Under the pieces are notes generated by a model. It made no database searches. It was not told where the DNA came from and saw only the letters and a program-made list of their open reading frames with translations. DNA of 64,000 bases from Epiperipatus broadwayi. Lineage: Eukaryota; Onychophora; Udeonychophora; Euonychophora; Peripatidae. Each line of letters opens with the position of its first letter. Within the stretch, counting starts at the first letter, position 1. Below are positions 25,709 to 38,941 of this stretch, in pieces. Position numbers and translations under genes: made by a program. The stretch covers positions 1,986,001 through 2,050,000 of the forward strand of contig JAQFVV010012420.1 of NCBI GenBank assembly GCA_028023455.1, read 5' to 3'.

Positions 25709-28700
25709 ATTGAAATAAATGATGTTACTGAAAAAAGGTTTCAACTATAGACTTTAGAAAAATATTTTCTATTTATAAAATTGTTTAATAAACTGTGGAA
25801 AATAATAAACTATTAGATTTATAGCTCCTTTTTTTTTTATTTATTGTTTTATGCTTCCAAAATGTTTTATTGTTATAACAGTAATCTTATTATTATATTT
25901 TATATTTGTTTAAGATCAGTTTCCATGCATCTTTATTTTTACTATATACTGTATATGATAAACATACAGAATGTGTGGGTGGGGGGGGAGGTGATATAAT
26001 TGAATCTCACTTGAACTGCCAAATATAGTAGTATGGATTTTATCAAGTCTCTCTACATTTTGGTTTGACATTATATCAATAGGAAGCAACCTATCTTAAA
26101 TTATAGGTTCATGACTATCACACAATTCACTTAGAATTCGAGTTGTTATTGCCCATAATGCTATCTTATCTAAAATAGTGAATTACCGTATACCAGCTAA
26201 TACAGAACACCCTAATGATCACACACACATTGCACATTATATTACAACATAAACAATATACAGAAATACCAAAAACAAGCATTTTATTATTAGCAAAAGA
26301 ATGACTTAAATAATCATAATATATATATATCTACATACAAATATTAGCACTTTCATTTTGTGAATAAAATGATATATCCTAACTATTTTGTTTTAAAATT
26401 AAAACATATACACATTGTACAAATATTAAATGCTAAATAGTAAAATATCTAATAGCATATATAATAATACTTCTTAACTTGAAACATAAGAAAAATTAGT
26501 ATTAAAAAAAATATATTACACCAAGCAGCGAGGTCAATTGGTTCCCCAGAATGCCTTGTAAATCAAAAATCTTGCATAAAATATAAGCAGTAATATTGAG
26601 TTTCCTATAGGGAAAAAGTGAATTTGTTACCTTAAATTTGAATTATCTAATATATATGCTTTTATTGTCAATAAAAAACCATAAATAATTGTTGGTGTTT
26701 AACATGAAATAAAAGTGTGGGGCTTCCAGAAATTAATTAATTAGTGATTCAATTGAATAATTTCTAGATGTCCTTGCTTTTATTTCAAATTATAAAAATT
26801 TCAATTGTGGTTGAAGAAAATAATTATTTTTGATTTTTTAATACACAGTAAATGAAAGCATTTATTATAGCATAATTTTTATACATATTATTTCTTTCCA
26901 AAAGATCAACTAAATTTTAATTTTTTTTCTTTTTAATCAGACATTCAAGTCATCCATTTTTAATTAAACTAATTTTAATATTTTGTTTATAGATAAGACA
27001 TTTTTGGTCAATTATGTATAATCAAATAAAGTTTTAATCTTTTAATTGTAATTAAACTTTTGAATTCTCTGGATGGAGGGGGGGGGAGAGAATAGAAATA
27101 ATAAAATATCTTATTATGGTTAAGCATATTTTCCAGTTTTAATCTATTTTTTTTTCTTTTTTTTAAACAATTTATTTCAACTCCTGCATACCAGTACACC
27201 TTATACCTGTGAATGATATAATAGTAAATTACAGTATTACTCTTCAAATCAATTGACTTTTCTAAGTTAATATAGTTTTATATTGTCCAATTTAATATTA
27301 GGTGATTCTTCAATTTATTTGAAAATGAACTACATTTGTGAATAGATTAATAAATAAAATCAAAATTAGCCTAGATTCATAGCCCAGTAATTTTTAGCAC
27401 TTTCTACCTTTGGTTGCTTACCACTGCATTTTCTGAAACTTCATAGCCTCAGAATATAAAAATCACAATTTGATTTTGCTTGTCATTATTGTAAATATAA
27501 AGAAAGAAAATCATTCTCACAACACCTTCAAAAAAACCTGACCATTGTCTCAAATAAAAATGATATAACATCTGAGAAGAGAGAATATATTTTTTAGATT
27601 TAAATTCAAAAATAAATGCCAGTAAACTGATGATGGCATATAATGTGGAGAGTAACCTAATCATGTTTGTCTACATATAAATCATATATAATAGTTGCAA
27701 TGCATGAGAATATATGGAGAATATATTTGCTCTGCTGAGTTCATTTGAGTCTCAAAAAGGGAATCATAAGGTCTTTTTTCAGTTGATAGAAAAATCCTTT
27801 TTGCAACCACATTTATGTAAAAGAAATATATTAAATAACTTTTATATAATTCCAAAAATAACAATAAAGATCCAATCAATGATATATGTCTAAAAAAAAA
27901 TGTAGGATAAAATAATAACAAAAACCTAATTAGTGACTGAATTTTTATGAAATAAATATGATTTCAATTATTATCTGTATTTATATATATAATTGTTTTA
28001 ATTAAAATGCCTTTATGCATGGAATTTAAGAATGCTATTCTACTGTCATCACACAACAGCAAGAGTATTGTTCAAAAGTGAAGATTAGTACTGTATAATA
28101 CAAAGTGAAAAAACGACAGCGAATAGAACACGGCGCCACACAAAAAGAAAAAGGAGAAAAATAGAAAAGATTATATTCTACATGCAATGTTAGTTCATAA
28201 CAGTGCAAATTTGAAATCAAATTTGTAATTGAATTCAAAATATCTTTAAGAATCTATATCAATTTATTTTTCAACTGTTGCATTATCTGTATGTTCTCAT
28301 TAACAAATACCATCTTTTAATAAACACACGAATGATCGCCAATCATCTTTTAATCCAATCAGAAATTATTATATATCTTTTAAAGACGTCTTTTTTTTTT
28401 ATTATTCAACCCTTCGCTGAAGAGGAAAATTTTGCTTCATTTTTAAACCACAAAATTACTCTCACTTTTAAGTATTTAATTACAGATACTGTAACGTGAA
28501 TAAAGAAATTCCAGTATAATACTTTCAATAGCCAACGTTAAAAGAATTATAACAATTGAATAGTTAGTCGCTTGGAATTTATGTGACATTTAAACGCCAA
28601 AATAACAGACCAAACACTTTCAGCTCTAAATTCCTCACTTTATCATTATGCAAAACTGTCCAGGACAAAGTTTATAATTTTATTCGGTAATTAAATATGA

Positions 28701-28845
28701 TTTTATTTCCTTTTTTTAAATAGAAATGAAAATTTAAATTTTTTAAAATTGCGCTATTATTTAAAAAACAAATGTATAAAGTTTGAAGACAGAATATGAT
28801 TAAAATAGCTTCTTAGAGTAGACGAAGTAATAAATTGCATCTTTG
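25709..28845. other. Intergenic, nothing recognised
   Basis: A long AT-rich stretch with short G runs at about 25979-25988 and 27076-27086. Several 60-80-codon frames on the minus strand (for example 27449-27664 and 27682-27921) are low-complexity and match no family. I see no RNA gene or terminal-repeat structure. Confidence 0.45.
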
Positions 28846-29140
28846 ATGTGATGTGATGCACTGTGACTTCTCCTTAAACGGAGTCAGGAATCTCTCAGCA
28901 GCTATGCCCAGAGAAACCTGTTAGCCACTTTATCTTCCTTTTCCATTGTCCACCCTAAGTTTTCCCATAATCTGCTCCATCCCATTTCCACAACATGTGA
29001 TGTGATATATTAAGGCTTCTCCTTAAACGAAGTCAAGAATATCTCAGCAATTATGCCCAGATAAACCTGTTAGCCACTTTCTTTTACATTCCCCACTCTA
29101 AATTTACCCATAATCTGCTCTATCCTATTTCCACAACATA
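28846..29140 (-). repeat. Tandemly doubled LINE 3' tail
   Basis: Two similar units of about 148 bp, 28846-28995 and 28996-29140, both contain GTGATGTGAT, CTTCTCCTTAAACG, AGCCACTTT, CCCATAATCTGCTC and TTTCCACAACAT in the same order. On the minus strand they form the 3' untranslated tail of the LINE and end in a GATGT-type short repeat. The unit nearer the coding end (28996-29140) overlaps the end of the open frame at its right edge. Confidence 0.85.
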
Positions 29141-29640
29141 ATTTTTGTCAACTCTATAACCTTTATACCTAAATCCCCCTTATCTTTTCCCAAACCCAGC
29201 ATAAAAACCAATAATTCACTTTCTGTATAATCACTCTGTTCATATTTATTTTTCCACAACTTCATTATATGTACCCTTTCTGTTTTCAAACATTTACATT
29301 CAATTAACAAATGCTTAATATTTTCAATTCCTTCCTTACATAATTTACAAAATAAATCACCCATATTTTTCCATTTACATGTATATTCTTTTGTAGCTAA
29401 AGATCCTGTTCGAGCCTTAAACAATAAACTACTTTCCTTACTATTATCATATATTAACTCACACCTAATATTCTGTTTATTTCTATATATATTTAAACTC
29501 TTTTTACTCTCCATACTATTTCTCCATCTCTCTAACTCCCTAGTCTTTATTAATAAATTTATTCTTTTATCCCATTCCTTACTACTATAACACTCAATAA
29601 TCCTCTTAACACAATCATCCTATCTTTTGTACAAATATAT
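28846..29640 (-). mobile_element. 5'-truncated LINE, C-terminus and 3' tail (minus strand)
   Basis: A 129-codon open frame at 29125-29514 on the minus strand, extended upstream by readable codons to about 29630, encodes a LINE C-terminus. It has KARTGSLATKEYTCKW and then a zinc-finger-like C-x2-C...H...C cluster: FCKLCKEGIENIKHLLIEC. Such a CCHC element ends the ORF2 protein of many CR1/jockey-type LINEs. It runs on to ELTKIMLWK and then into a non-coding tail. The open frame is much better preserved than other LINE relics here, so this copy is younger. Truncation near 29640 is the usual outcome of incomplete reverse transcription. Confidence 0.85.
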
Positions 29641-30659
29641 TGATATAATGTGGTATAAATGATTGGTGCCATCTATTGCAGCTGTAAAAAATAAATTTGA
29701 GGTTTTTTTATTTTAATCTCTAAAAAAATTACTTGTATTTTGTTTTTGTAGTAATGAGTTTGGTTGTTGTTTAATTATTATTATATAATTTATTTGTTAT
29801 GAATATAGTTTTTATTACTATATAAGATTTTCAACTTGTTTATTTTATGCATCAGATATTAATTTTATTTGTTGTTTTATTTTTTAATTGTTAAGACAAA
29901 AAAATTGAGTTTTAAGTCTAGTTATTAAGATATTTATATTCTAAATTTTTTTTTTTTTTTTTTAGTATACAGATAAATCATTGGAATGTGAATAATTTTT
30001 GATATAATCTTGATAAAATTTAAATACTATCATGTCTCTCAGTCACTGGAATTTTTACTAAACCAAATATCATTAAAATAAGTTATAACATGAGTTGATT
30101 TACACTTTAACTAATTGTGGCATAATTGTAAGTCTATTTTCTCACTACGTCCATGTCTTGGGTTTGAATATGGTAAAACTTGAAAAAATGTTCAGGTTTC
30201 AAATGGATTTTTCACTTAAGTAATCATTACAAAGCTAACATAGTTAGATATTTAATAATGGAAGTATAAATAAGTATCCAGCAATTGATTGGCTGTTGAG
30301 AGCTGTTGTAGTGATTAGGTTCAGCAAATATATCTCTAGTCAGTTACTGGGCTGAAAAAAAAAGTCCTTTAACTAATCCATTTATCAGTTTTGAAATAAG
30401 TTCAAATAAAAGCTTAATATTAATTTCTTTATGGAGATTTGTGCTCTTCATATTTATAGGAGGGCATTTTATTTACCATTATAATTCAGTATTTAGATCA
30501 GAAAATTACATAGCAATTGATTACATCAAATAACTAAGAGCTACTACTGATAACTATTCAATAAATCTTAAGAGTTCATGATGGTTTTAGAAAATTAACA
30601 AATCTAATTTGCTTTGTATATAAATCTTTATGATGGACAAAATTAAATTATGGCACTTT
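29641..30659. other. Intergenic, nothing recognised
   Basis: Very AT-rich sequence with a T20 run at about 29945-29964 and no recognisable gene or element. Confidence 0.5.
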
Positions 30660-33600
30660 TTCCCAGGAGTCTATTAATTTGCCACCAAACAGCAGTTGGT
30701 GGCCAAAAGAAAATGATGCATAGAATTCTCTGATTGTGGAACAAGGCTACAATTTGATGATTATTTTTTTACTGATATACTTACAACTGCAAACCACTTT
30801 CAAGTAAAGAAAAATTGCAAGAATTGGAAGAATGGTCTAATATTAAATGAGGCATTATTGAACTTTGTGAAGTTAAAATGAAGACAAATGATTTTAAAAA
30901 TGGCTATATACTTTGCTACAAATTCATATTGAAAGCACAAGTGGAGTAAGATTTCATTATTAATAATAAAAAAGTAAAACAATACCATTGTGGATATTGG
31001 TGCTATATCAGATAGAATGGCAAGATTAATTGTTCAACTTAATGGAAGATACTAAATACAGAAAATTCAAGTTTATGCACTATGTAGTTGTCATTGTTTT
31101 GAAGAAATAGGGAATTTTTATATGGATGTATAAAAGCTTTGGATCAGACCAAATATTTTAAAATTGTTGTGGAAGACTTTAATGCTAGAATAGGTAAATG
31201 ATTTGAAAGATGAAAGTGCTGTGGGTAAATTTGATTATGATAATAGAAATGAGAAAAGTCACAGATGTGTGAAGTTTTCAGAAAAAAAAGTTCTATATTA
31301 TGAATTCTTTCTATGAGAAAATCACTAAAAGGAAATGGACATGGAAGCATCCAAAAAAAGGTACAGCAGAATTTGATTATATTTTGTCTAACAGAAAACA
31401 CATAATTTCAAGATTGTAATGTTCTTAATAAATTTAACACAAGAAATGATCATCAATTAGTGAGATATGAGATATATATTAATGCAAAACTAGAGAGACA
31501 AAAATTATTAAGAAAAACAGAATTCACAAGATGATACTCTTAATCTTCAGAAACATTCCAATGAACTTGTAAATCATTTTAAAATATTAAGAAATTTTGA
31601 AGACGTTTCAGATTTGAATAAAATCAATAGGAAGATAACTGATACACTATTAAGGATTGTAAGATAGCTAATATAAAAAAGCAGCAATTGATCAGTAAAG
31701 GTTTTATTGAGATTAAATCATTTATAAAGAAAAAAAGGAATATGAAAATATATAAAAATGATCCAGTAAGAAGAATTGAATACCTAGAGTTTTGTAAAAT
31801 GATAGAAAAAAAATATATAACCATGAATTAGCAAGAAAAGTTATAGAACAGAATAAAATTATCAGAAGTATTAAACATTGTCTTTATATTGATAGGAAAC
31901 TTAATTCTCCAATAAAAAAAAGAATACCTCTAGTACTAAAAAGAGAGATGTCATCATGAAATGCGTGGAAGAATTCTATACCAATAAAAAACAAGAAAAG
32001 TATTTCCTACAATGAATGGCTGAGAACTTTAAGTAAAGAAGTGAAGCATGCAATTAAATCTATGAAGAAGAGAAAAGATACAAGTATTGGTGGAATTAAG
32101 CAGGTGAAGATATAGAAAAACTGTTGGCAAAGCAATATACCAAAATATCTTAATAATAAAGATATGAAGATTTTGATATTTAAAAAATAGTGATAAAGAA
32201 GATAGTTAGAAATTACAGATCTATCTATCTGTTCTATGCAAATTTTTTACCAAGGTAATTATAACTTGTCTACAATAAATAGAGGGATTTGAACCTAGAA
32301 TTTTCAGTTTATATTCATCCTCCATTCATTCTCAAACAACTACACCTGTCCATACTCATTGTGAGAAAGAGAAATGATCCTTCATATATGCATTTCATGC
32401 AGAACCAGCATTCATCAGTTGAGCAAGATAGCAATTCTTTAAACTTTAATGAACAGGCTTCAATCCTCTCACCCCTCCAACAATTTAACTGTCCATTTCA
32501 TTGAAAAATTAATGATGGAATACTCAAAACTCTTCATAAATTTGATATTGTAATCATACTCATGGAGACGTTATGTCATTCTAACCCCTCATATTCTCGA
32601 ACCATTATATATATATATTGGGATCACATTTATCTTTTACATGTGTGTGATCATGTGTATTGATTGTTTGAGATGGAATGGAAGATGAATATAGACTGAA
32701 AATCCTAAGTTCAAATTTCTCCATTTACTATAGTAAACATTCAGTATACTGAATGAATAGTTAGTTACATATTGCCTTGGAAATAGGTCACATCATATTA
32801 TACATCCAGCTTATCTCTCTACTATTAATACAAATTGATATGTAATGGTCTGATAATATGAGGGGTTATATTGATATAATGTCTACCTGAGTATGATTAC
32901 AATGGCAAATTCACCATGGGTTAGAGCATTTCATCATCGATTTTTCAATAAAATGGATGATTGAATTGTTGGAAGGGTGAAAAGATTGAAGCCTGTTCAT
33001 TAAAGTTTAAAGAATTTCTATCTTGATATAAGGCAAATACTGATTATATATGTGTGAGAGAGATTATGATTTGCACCAACTGGTAAGTGTTGGTTCTGCA
33101 GAAAATATGTATATTGGGGATCATTTGTCTTTTTCACATGTGTGTGTCATGGGTATTGGTTGTTTGAGATGGAATGGAGAATGAATATAGATTGAAAATC
33201 ATAAGTTTAAATCTCTCTATTTACTAAACATTCAGTATCTGAATGAATAGGTTAATTAACTTATCTACAGGAATTTTGGATTTGAAACAATGCAGGATTT
33301 AAAAGTGGTTTTAGCACATTGGATCACATCCAAGCATTGAGAAAAGATGTAAAATGGAGTTGCCATCATGTTTTGCATTTGTAAATGATAACAGCATTTG
33401 ATTTTGCAAGCATTTCTATAGTCATTGGAGCATTGGATTATTAAGATGTAGACCCAGAATATTGTCATATTCTGAAGAATATTTATCAAAAGACTAAAAG
33501 GGAAAATTAAGGAATTAAAAGTAAATGGAGATTATTTAAGTCGTCTAGATTTTGTAGATGATGTAGTAGTTTTTGTTAATAATTCCTTCAGAGCTTCAGG

Positions 33601-34265
33601 AAATATCATCAGAGTTATCAGAAGAAAGTAAAAAAAGTAGGATTAAATAGATTAATGAAACGTTCAATGAATGTTCTAAAAATAAAAGTTTGATAATAAT
33701 GAAATTTGGTCAAATTATTAATACTGATGGAAATATAATGGATGAAATTAATCATGGAAATAAATTTGGAAGAAGTGTTTTTAATAGAAAGAACTTAATA
33801 TTTATGTTTGAAAAGGAAAGTTTTTAGTAAATGTTTTTTCAGCCCTTACTTATAGATCTGAGATTTGGAAACTTAACAGAAAAGCAAACAGAGACTTCAG
33901 ACCACTCCCTGAAGTATGGAACAATGAGAAGGTATTGAAAATGAAATATATATTGAAAGAACAAATAGGATATTATTTATATCATTAATAGAATTAAGAG
34001 ATTAAAGTGGAGCTCAGCTGGATATATTTTTAGAAGAGAGATGATAATAGGTGGTTGAAATCTTAAACTGAATTCTAAGAAATTGTAAAAGGAAAAACTA
34101 CACATCAGATGGACAGATGAAATAAGTAAGTATGCTGGAGTGATGTGAAGAAGAGAAGCTAGAGATTGGGAAAGTGGATTAAATTTTGTGAGACCATCCT
34201 ATAGTGGATTGATAATACTTTAAAATGATGATATAAAGATAATGATGATGATATAAACCTTGTTA
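30660..34265 (+). mobile_element. RTE-like LINE, decayed, split by an insertion
   Basis: The translated blocks follow RTE order. Endonuclease: KLQELEEWSNIK near 30811, INNKKVK near 30960, IQVYA near 31060, KIVVEDFNARIGK at 31160-31198 and KRKWTWKHP near 31330-31353. RT: VKHAIKSMKKRKD near 32040 and a 'NYRSIS' relic near 32210, interrupted at 32275 by a 979-bp insertion, resuming at 33254 with a 'RILDxxQ...AGFRKGFSTLDHIQALRKD' relic. The catalytic block is LDFVDDVVVF at 33545-33574, where FVDD replaces the usual FADD. A C-terminal tail with IWKLNRKAN and DDNRWL follows. The element ends in short GATGATATAA-type repeats near 34220-34265, a known RTE habit. It contains many stops and is inactive. 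Confidence 0.88.
32275..33253. mobile_element. Family B foldback element inserted in the RTE-like LINE
   Basis: The element interrupts the RT coding region. Its left part (about 32276-32530) is the reverse complement of its right part (about 32960-33250): AACAGGCTTCAATC mirrors GATTGAAGCCTGTT, and CATTCATCAGTTG mirrors the CAACTGGTAAGTG region. A third, direct partial copy lies at about 32615-32755 (GTTTGAGATGGAATGGA there and at 33164). Flanks read AATTATAACTTGTCTACA (32257-32274) and AATTAACTTATCTACA (33254-33269), a diverged target duplication of about 16-18 bp. Joining the flanks restores the expected RT block order. It has no coding capacity. Confidence 0.85.
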
Positions 34266-35044
34266 TTATTGATTTACAAAATATAGTTAAATGATGTTTA
34301 TGAAAAAAAAAAGATGATGGGGTCAAAACAACATAATAAAGCAAATCATTCCTTCATCATTATTAAGATTTTAGAATTTTTTTAAGTCATACTTACTATT
34401 ATATACTGCAGGATACCAATTTGACCACTGTATCAATATACACATAGTATAGAATAGAAGCTACATGTATGTATAAACTTTTATTAATTTTTAAAACGTA
34501 TCTTAATGAAATGAGCTCATTAAAATTAATTTAGAATAAAAACAAGATAATATCTCTACCCTAATATCATTTACTATAACTTTGAGTAACCAATGATTAT
34601 CATATGCATCACTGTTTTTTTAAAATCCTTATTCTCAGCCTGGTTTCATTGCCTAGGCTTGCAATTCAAATCTGGAAATAATGCAATTATACATCCACTA
34701 ACCATATTTAAATACATTTTCTATCCAAGCTCACAAACTGAAATTCAAATCAGCTCAAGATTTTGACTAAAGTAGAGAGCTGATCTTGTTTTATCATATA
34801 TGGTGTGAGATGAAAATGATTTGACATTATTAATTTAAAACAAATTGAAATGATAAATAATTGTGTTAAAAGAATAACAGGTAATGGCAAATTACCAATG
34901 ATGACAATCGAATGTTGCCCATATTCAGGTATTTCAACTCTCTTTGACAGACAGCTTGACATAAATGCAATTTTTTTTTTTAATCTGTAATCATAATAGT
35001 CAAATAATATGAATGCAATTAAATAATGCTTTTTTGTCACATTT
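34266..35044. other. Intergenic, nothing recognised
   Basis: AT-rich; a 96-codon minus-strand frame at 34750-35040 matches no known family. Confidence 0.5.
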
Positions 35045-35275
35045 TTTATTATTCATATGCGGGGTTCGAACTCAGACTTTCACACGACCCACCACTCTTA
35101 CTGCCATCTCATATTGCTGACCCACCTGATCACACACATGTTGAAAAGATAAATAATCACCAATATATGTATTTCATGCTAAACCAGCAATCATCAGTTG
35201 GTCTAGATTACTATCCTCACACATATGTATAATCAGTATTCAGCTTTATATTAAGATAGCCAATTTTTATATAAA
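35045..35275 (-). repeat. Family B solo arm with a box-B-like end
   Basis: On the minus strand this copy carries CAACTGATGATTGCTGG, CATGTGTGTGATC, and GAAAGTCTGAGTTCGAACC near 35062-35080. The TTCGAA-centred end matches a pol III B box at 9 of 11 positions in either orientation. Its outer part is shared with the palindrome at 47435-47652 (AGACTTTCA, GACCCA, CACTCT in the same order), linking that palindrome to this family. Confidence 0.65.
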
Positions 35276-35998
35276 TAAACAAATGACACTAGATTAGATG
35301 TAAAATATAATCTTCTTGACAAATTCTGATGTTTCTGTGAATTAAATGTAACAAGATCTAAAATGGCTTTTTCTTAAATGGACTTAAAAATGCCTGAGCA
35401 TAAAATTTAATGAGATAAAAAAGGCTTCTCTGAGTTAATAAACTCAAATAAATGTACTAACCTTTTGTTATTTTTTAATTTTTACACGTTCTAAATGTTC
35501 AAATTTATTTACGTTTTTTATTCCACTTTCACAACACCATTATTATCAATTCCATAGCTTTAATTTTAAAGTTATTTCTATCACTTTCCAATCCCAACAC
35601 TAAAACCAATAAGCTACTTTTTGTATATTTACTTAATATTTATTATTTTCATTCATTCACATTGCACCTGAACACTAATAACAAATGGCGGTTTTCAACA
35701 TTTGTTCATTCCGTTTATAAAACAAATTCTCAAATAATTAATTATAAATATATTTGCTTGTTGTCACTGTTGGAAATTTTAAGAAGAGACTGCTTAGTAT
35801 TATTAAGAAGCATTACCTTTATATTAATCTTTCCTAAGCTGTTTGTTTAGCATTAGTTGTCAATATTTATTTTTTTTGCAAAATTTAATTCAATTTTTTA
35901 AATAGCTTTAGCATAATTAACTCCATATTTCCCATATATATATATAATTAAAATTACCGGAAATTAGAAATTAAACAATATTAGCCAAAAAAAATAAA

Positions 35999-36356
35999 CT
36001 CTATAACACCATCACTGATTTCCCTATCAAAGCAGACTTCTCAAATGGAAAGGACTAAAAACGTATCTACAAATATATAGTAATACATCCGCACATTCTT
36101 AATATTAAAAGAACTCTTAAGCAAGTTAATTATTTCAGAATCATACAATTTTTAATACGAAATAAAGAAACTTAGTTGTTTTTTTTTAAAAAAAAAGATT
36201 CTGAAGCATTTAATTTGTTTAAGAAGTTTTTAATAAGGGATGTAGATGTAATTGGGAATTGTGGTTAATAATTACTATATATTTGTACGTATGTTTTTAG
36301 TTCTTTGCACTTGAGAAATTTTCTTTAGAAGGGAAACCAATGGTTGTGTTATATAT
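35999..36356. mobile_element. Family C MITE-like element
   Basis: Terminal inverted repeats of about 57 bp: left CTATAACACCATCACTGATT and CAGACTTCTCAAATGGAAAG, mirrored on the right by TTTGCACTTGAGAAATTTTC and GGAAACCAATGGTTGTG. The arms are about 75% alike by eye. The interior (about 245 bp) is AT-rich and non-coding. A second member is at 47036-47170. I could not fix a target duplication. Confidence 0.65.
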
Positions 36357-37583
36357 AGGCTTTGTTTTCTTTAGCTAGACTAGTTTAATTTTGAATTTGT
36401 GATAATTTCAATTATTTTATTGATTAGTTTAGCTTTTAACTTTCAATATATATATATTGTAACAGAATCTATAGTATGTCCACTAGAAGAGGGGGGTGCA
36501 TCTAACTATGGTCAGATCTAGGGTCTTTGGTGGTGGGGGGTAGCATGCCAAGACTAACACGATAAAATAACTAAACAATAATCATGCCTATTTCCAATGG
36601 GCTAGTTCTAGGTTTACATATTAAATCCAGACACAATTTAGGCTAGTTCAGATATGCCTCAGAATTCGAATCCAGGAAGAATGTTGCAATAAGCTCTTTT
36701 CAGCAATGAATTTAGCTTAGATAGAAATTACAGTACATTCATATGTGTTTCAATCAAGTAGGAGACTCATTTAATCATATTACTGTATTATAATGTATAA
36801 GATGTTGTGTGCACCCAAGTATGGTGGTGAGTTGATGAGCAGGTGGAGAAATAAGTTTGATAAACTAGTGTCCATTTAATGAGAATCAAATTGACAATGT
36901 TTATTTACAAACAAGATAAAAATTAAAAAACTCTTTAAAAAAAAATTATATACATGTGTGTATCCCTATCATATTAACAATTAAATATATTCATTACACC
37001 AACTCCTCCTATGATAAGCATACATGAATAGAAGATACTCATTGTATGCAAAGTAAGTAAAAGTAACAAAAAAAAATCATTAATTTAATGTTACATTGAT
37101 TGTGAAGCTAACCAACTGTTTAACAAAAACATATAGACATATTTAGTAGCTTCTTGGGGTTTTTTTCCAGCTGTAGCGGTTTTCTTTCCTTGGAAGACCC
37201 CCCTTAATTATGTACAAGTTTAATAGAAAAGACCATTCATGCTAAAGTGTTAGTCATTCAAACTGAATAAACAAATATGAACAATGGTGTGTCAACAAAA
37301 AAAAAATAAACAACATAAACTCTGTCCTGTAGCAAGTATGTTTTTTAATATGGAATGTTAATAAATAAAATTTTACCTTTTTCTATATTGTAGTAAGGAT
37401 TCTGATAGTAATCATACCCAAAGTCAGTCATTATGTAGGGAAGGTTACCTAAACTTTATTTTTAAAAAAATTATTCAACCTAACAAACTTCTTCCCCATG
37501 TTTTCTTGACTTTAGCTACAATGGACTCTTCTGAGTTATAGAAATCTTGGTTCCCAAATACAGAAATGAAAAAAATTTATATA
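36357..37583. other. Intergenic, nothing recognised
   Basis: Contains a modestly GC-richer patch at 36470-36680 and a C-rich spot near 37200, neither attributable to a known element. Confidence 0.45.
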
Positions 37584-38939
37584 CACCTGGATCTCATTTT
37601 ATGCAGATTTATTTAATGCGATTTTGAAATTATGCGATTCATTTTTCTTCTAAATATCTTTGTATGCAGTTTTTTTTAAGCGATAAAAATTATTAGATCA
37701 GAAGTCAAGCTCTGATAATGCACTATTACTTTAAATATTATAAATTTCATGGACTCACATGTCATATTTAAAGTAATAGCGCATTATCGGAGTGCAACTT
37801 CCATCTAATAATTTCAATATTTTTAGCGCTTTATAATAGTACTGTAATAAAGTTTATGCAATAAAAAAGTTCATAATTTACTTAAAAACAGGATTTCCCC
37901 ATTTTATATACCCACATTAAATCTTACAGGATTATAATGTAAATCTGTTCAAACATTGTAGATGTGCATACTATGCATGTTGTTGGTTTTGCATTTTAAA
38001 TCACATTCTATTTTTGCTTTTAAAAAAAAGAGTAAGCAATCAATTAATCATTTAATGACTGCAAGTTTATTTTTAAAAGGTGAGTAATAGTGGTGGGCAC
38101 AATTAAATTTGACAATTAAAGATTAAAATTTGATTTTTAATTGTAATTAACAATTTAAAAATTACATAATGTGATATGAAATTAATGTGATGTGAAACAA
38201 GAAAATTTGATTTTTAAATGGAATTGAAAATTAAAAAATTAAAGACAAAAATAAAAATTTAATTTTTAATTGTTAGTTTTAATTAAATATTTCCCAACAG
38301 TGGTGAGTAGGTGTCTTTTTATTATCATAAGTCTAAGTTCTTATTTTTATTTTAAACTTTAGTTTACTTTAATGGAGAGGAAAAAACACCCAATAAAATG
38401 AATTTCTTTGGAAACAAAAATTTCAATGTTAGATCGCTTAGCAAAATGGAAAGGATCAACAGTGATTGGAAAACATTTTAGTTTGAGCAAGTCCACTATA
38501 ATTGCAATTAAAAAAATAAAGTTGGTGCTAGTTTTATTTTCTTTTGTGATGAATCTGATGTCTTACTAGTTCACAAATAAAACTGCATATCAAATAGTGA
38601 TAATGATTAAAATACTGTACATGTATGAAAAAACGTAAATTACATGTTAAAATATATTGTTTTGAATAAAATTAAATACTGTAGTTAATAAAAAAAAAGT
38701 TTGTCTCTTAACAATTTTTTTCAAATTTGAAATTTTTTATTAGTCATATTTTATTTCCTTATTTTTTTTAATGTGAATTTTAAAATAATTTTATGTTGTT
38801 GCTTTGCTTTTATGTGATTTTTGAAAATTTCAATATGTATCCCCCATTTTTCAAGGTAAGTTAAGCCTATTTTTGTTCAATTTCTTTTATGCACATTTTC
38901 TAAGAAACATATCTACTGCATAAAATGAGACCCAGTTTG
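37584..38939 (+). mobile_element. Tigger/pogo-like DNA transposon, internally deleted
   Basis: The ends are inverted repeats, CACCTGGATCTCATTTTATGC on the left and GCATAAAATGAGACCCAGTT followed by TG on the right. TA dinucleotides flank both sides (37582-37583 and 38940-38941), the Tc1/mariner/pogo target duplication. The left end continues with TTATTTAATGCGATTTTG, like the repeated 'TTTTATGCGA' words of Tigger ends. A transposase start at 38372 (MERKKHPIK, a stop, then ISLETKISMLDRLAKWKG and STVIGKHFSLSKSTIIAIKK) matches the N-terminal psq/CENP-B-type helix-turn-helix of Tigger transposases. The DDE domain is missing, so this 1.36 kb copy is defective. Confidence 0.87.
37683..37835. repeat. 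Long hairpin inside the Tigger-like element
   Basis: The left segment (AAAATTATTAGATCAGAAGT, then TGATAATGCACTATTACTTT) is mirrored by the right segment (AAAGTAATAGCGCATTATC, then CTTCCATCTAATAATTTC). Arms are about 55 bp with an AT-rich loop of roughly 30 bp. It may be a duplicated inverted subterminal motif or a small MITE nested in the transposon. Confidence 0.8.
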
Positions 38940-38941
38940 TA

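Noticed and set aside
28846-29140. CRISPR-like array
   Set aside because: There are only two long diverged units with no regular spacers; they are a duplicated LINE tail in animal DNA.
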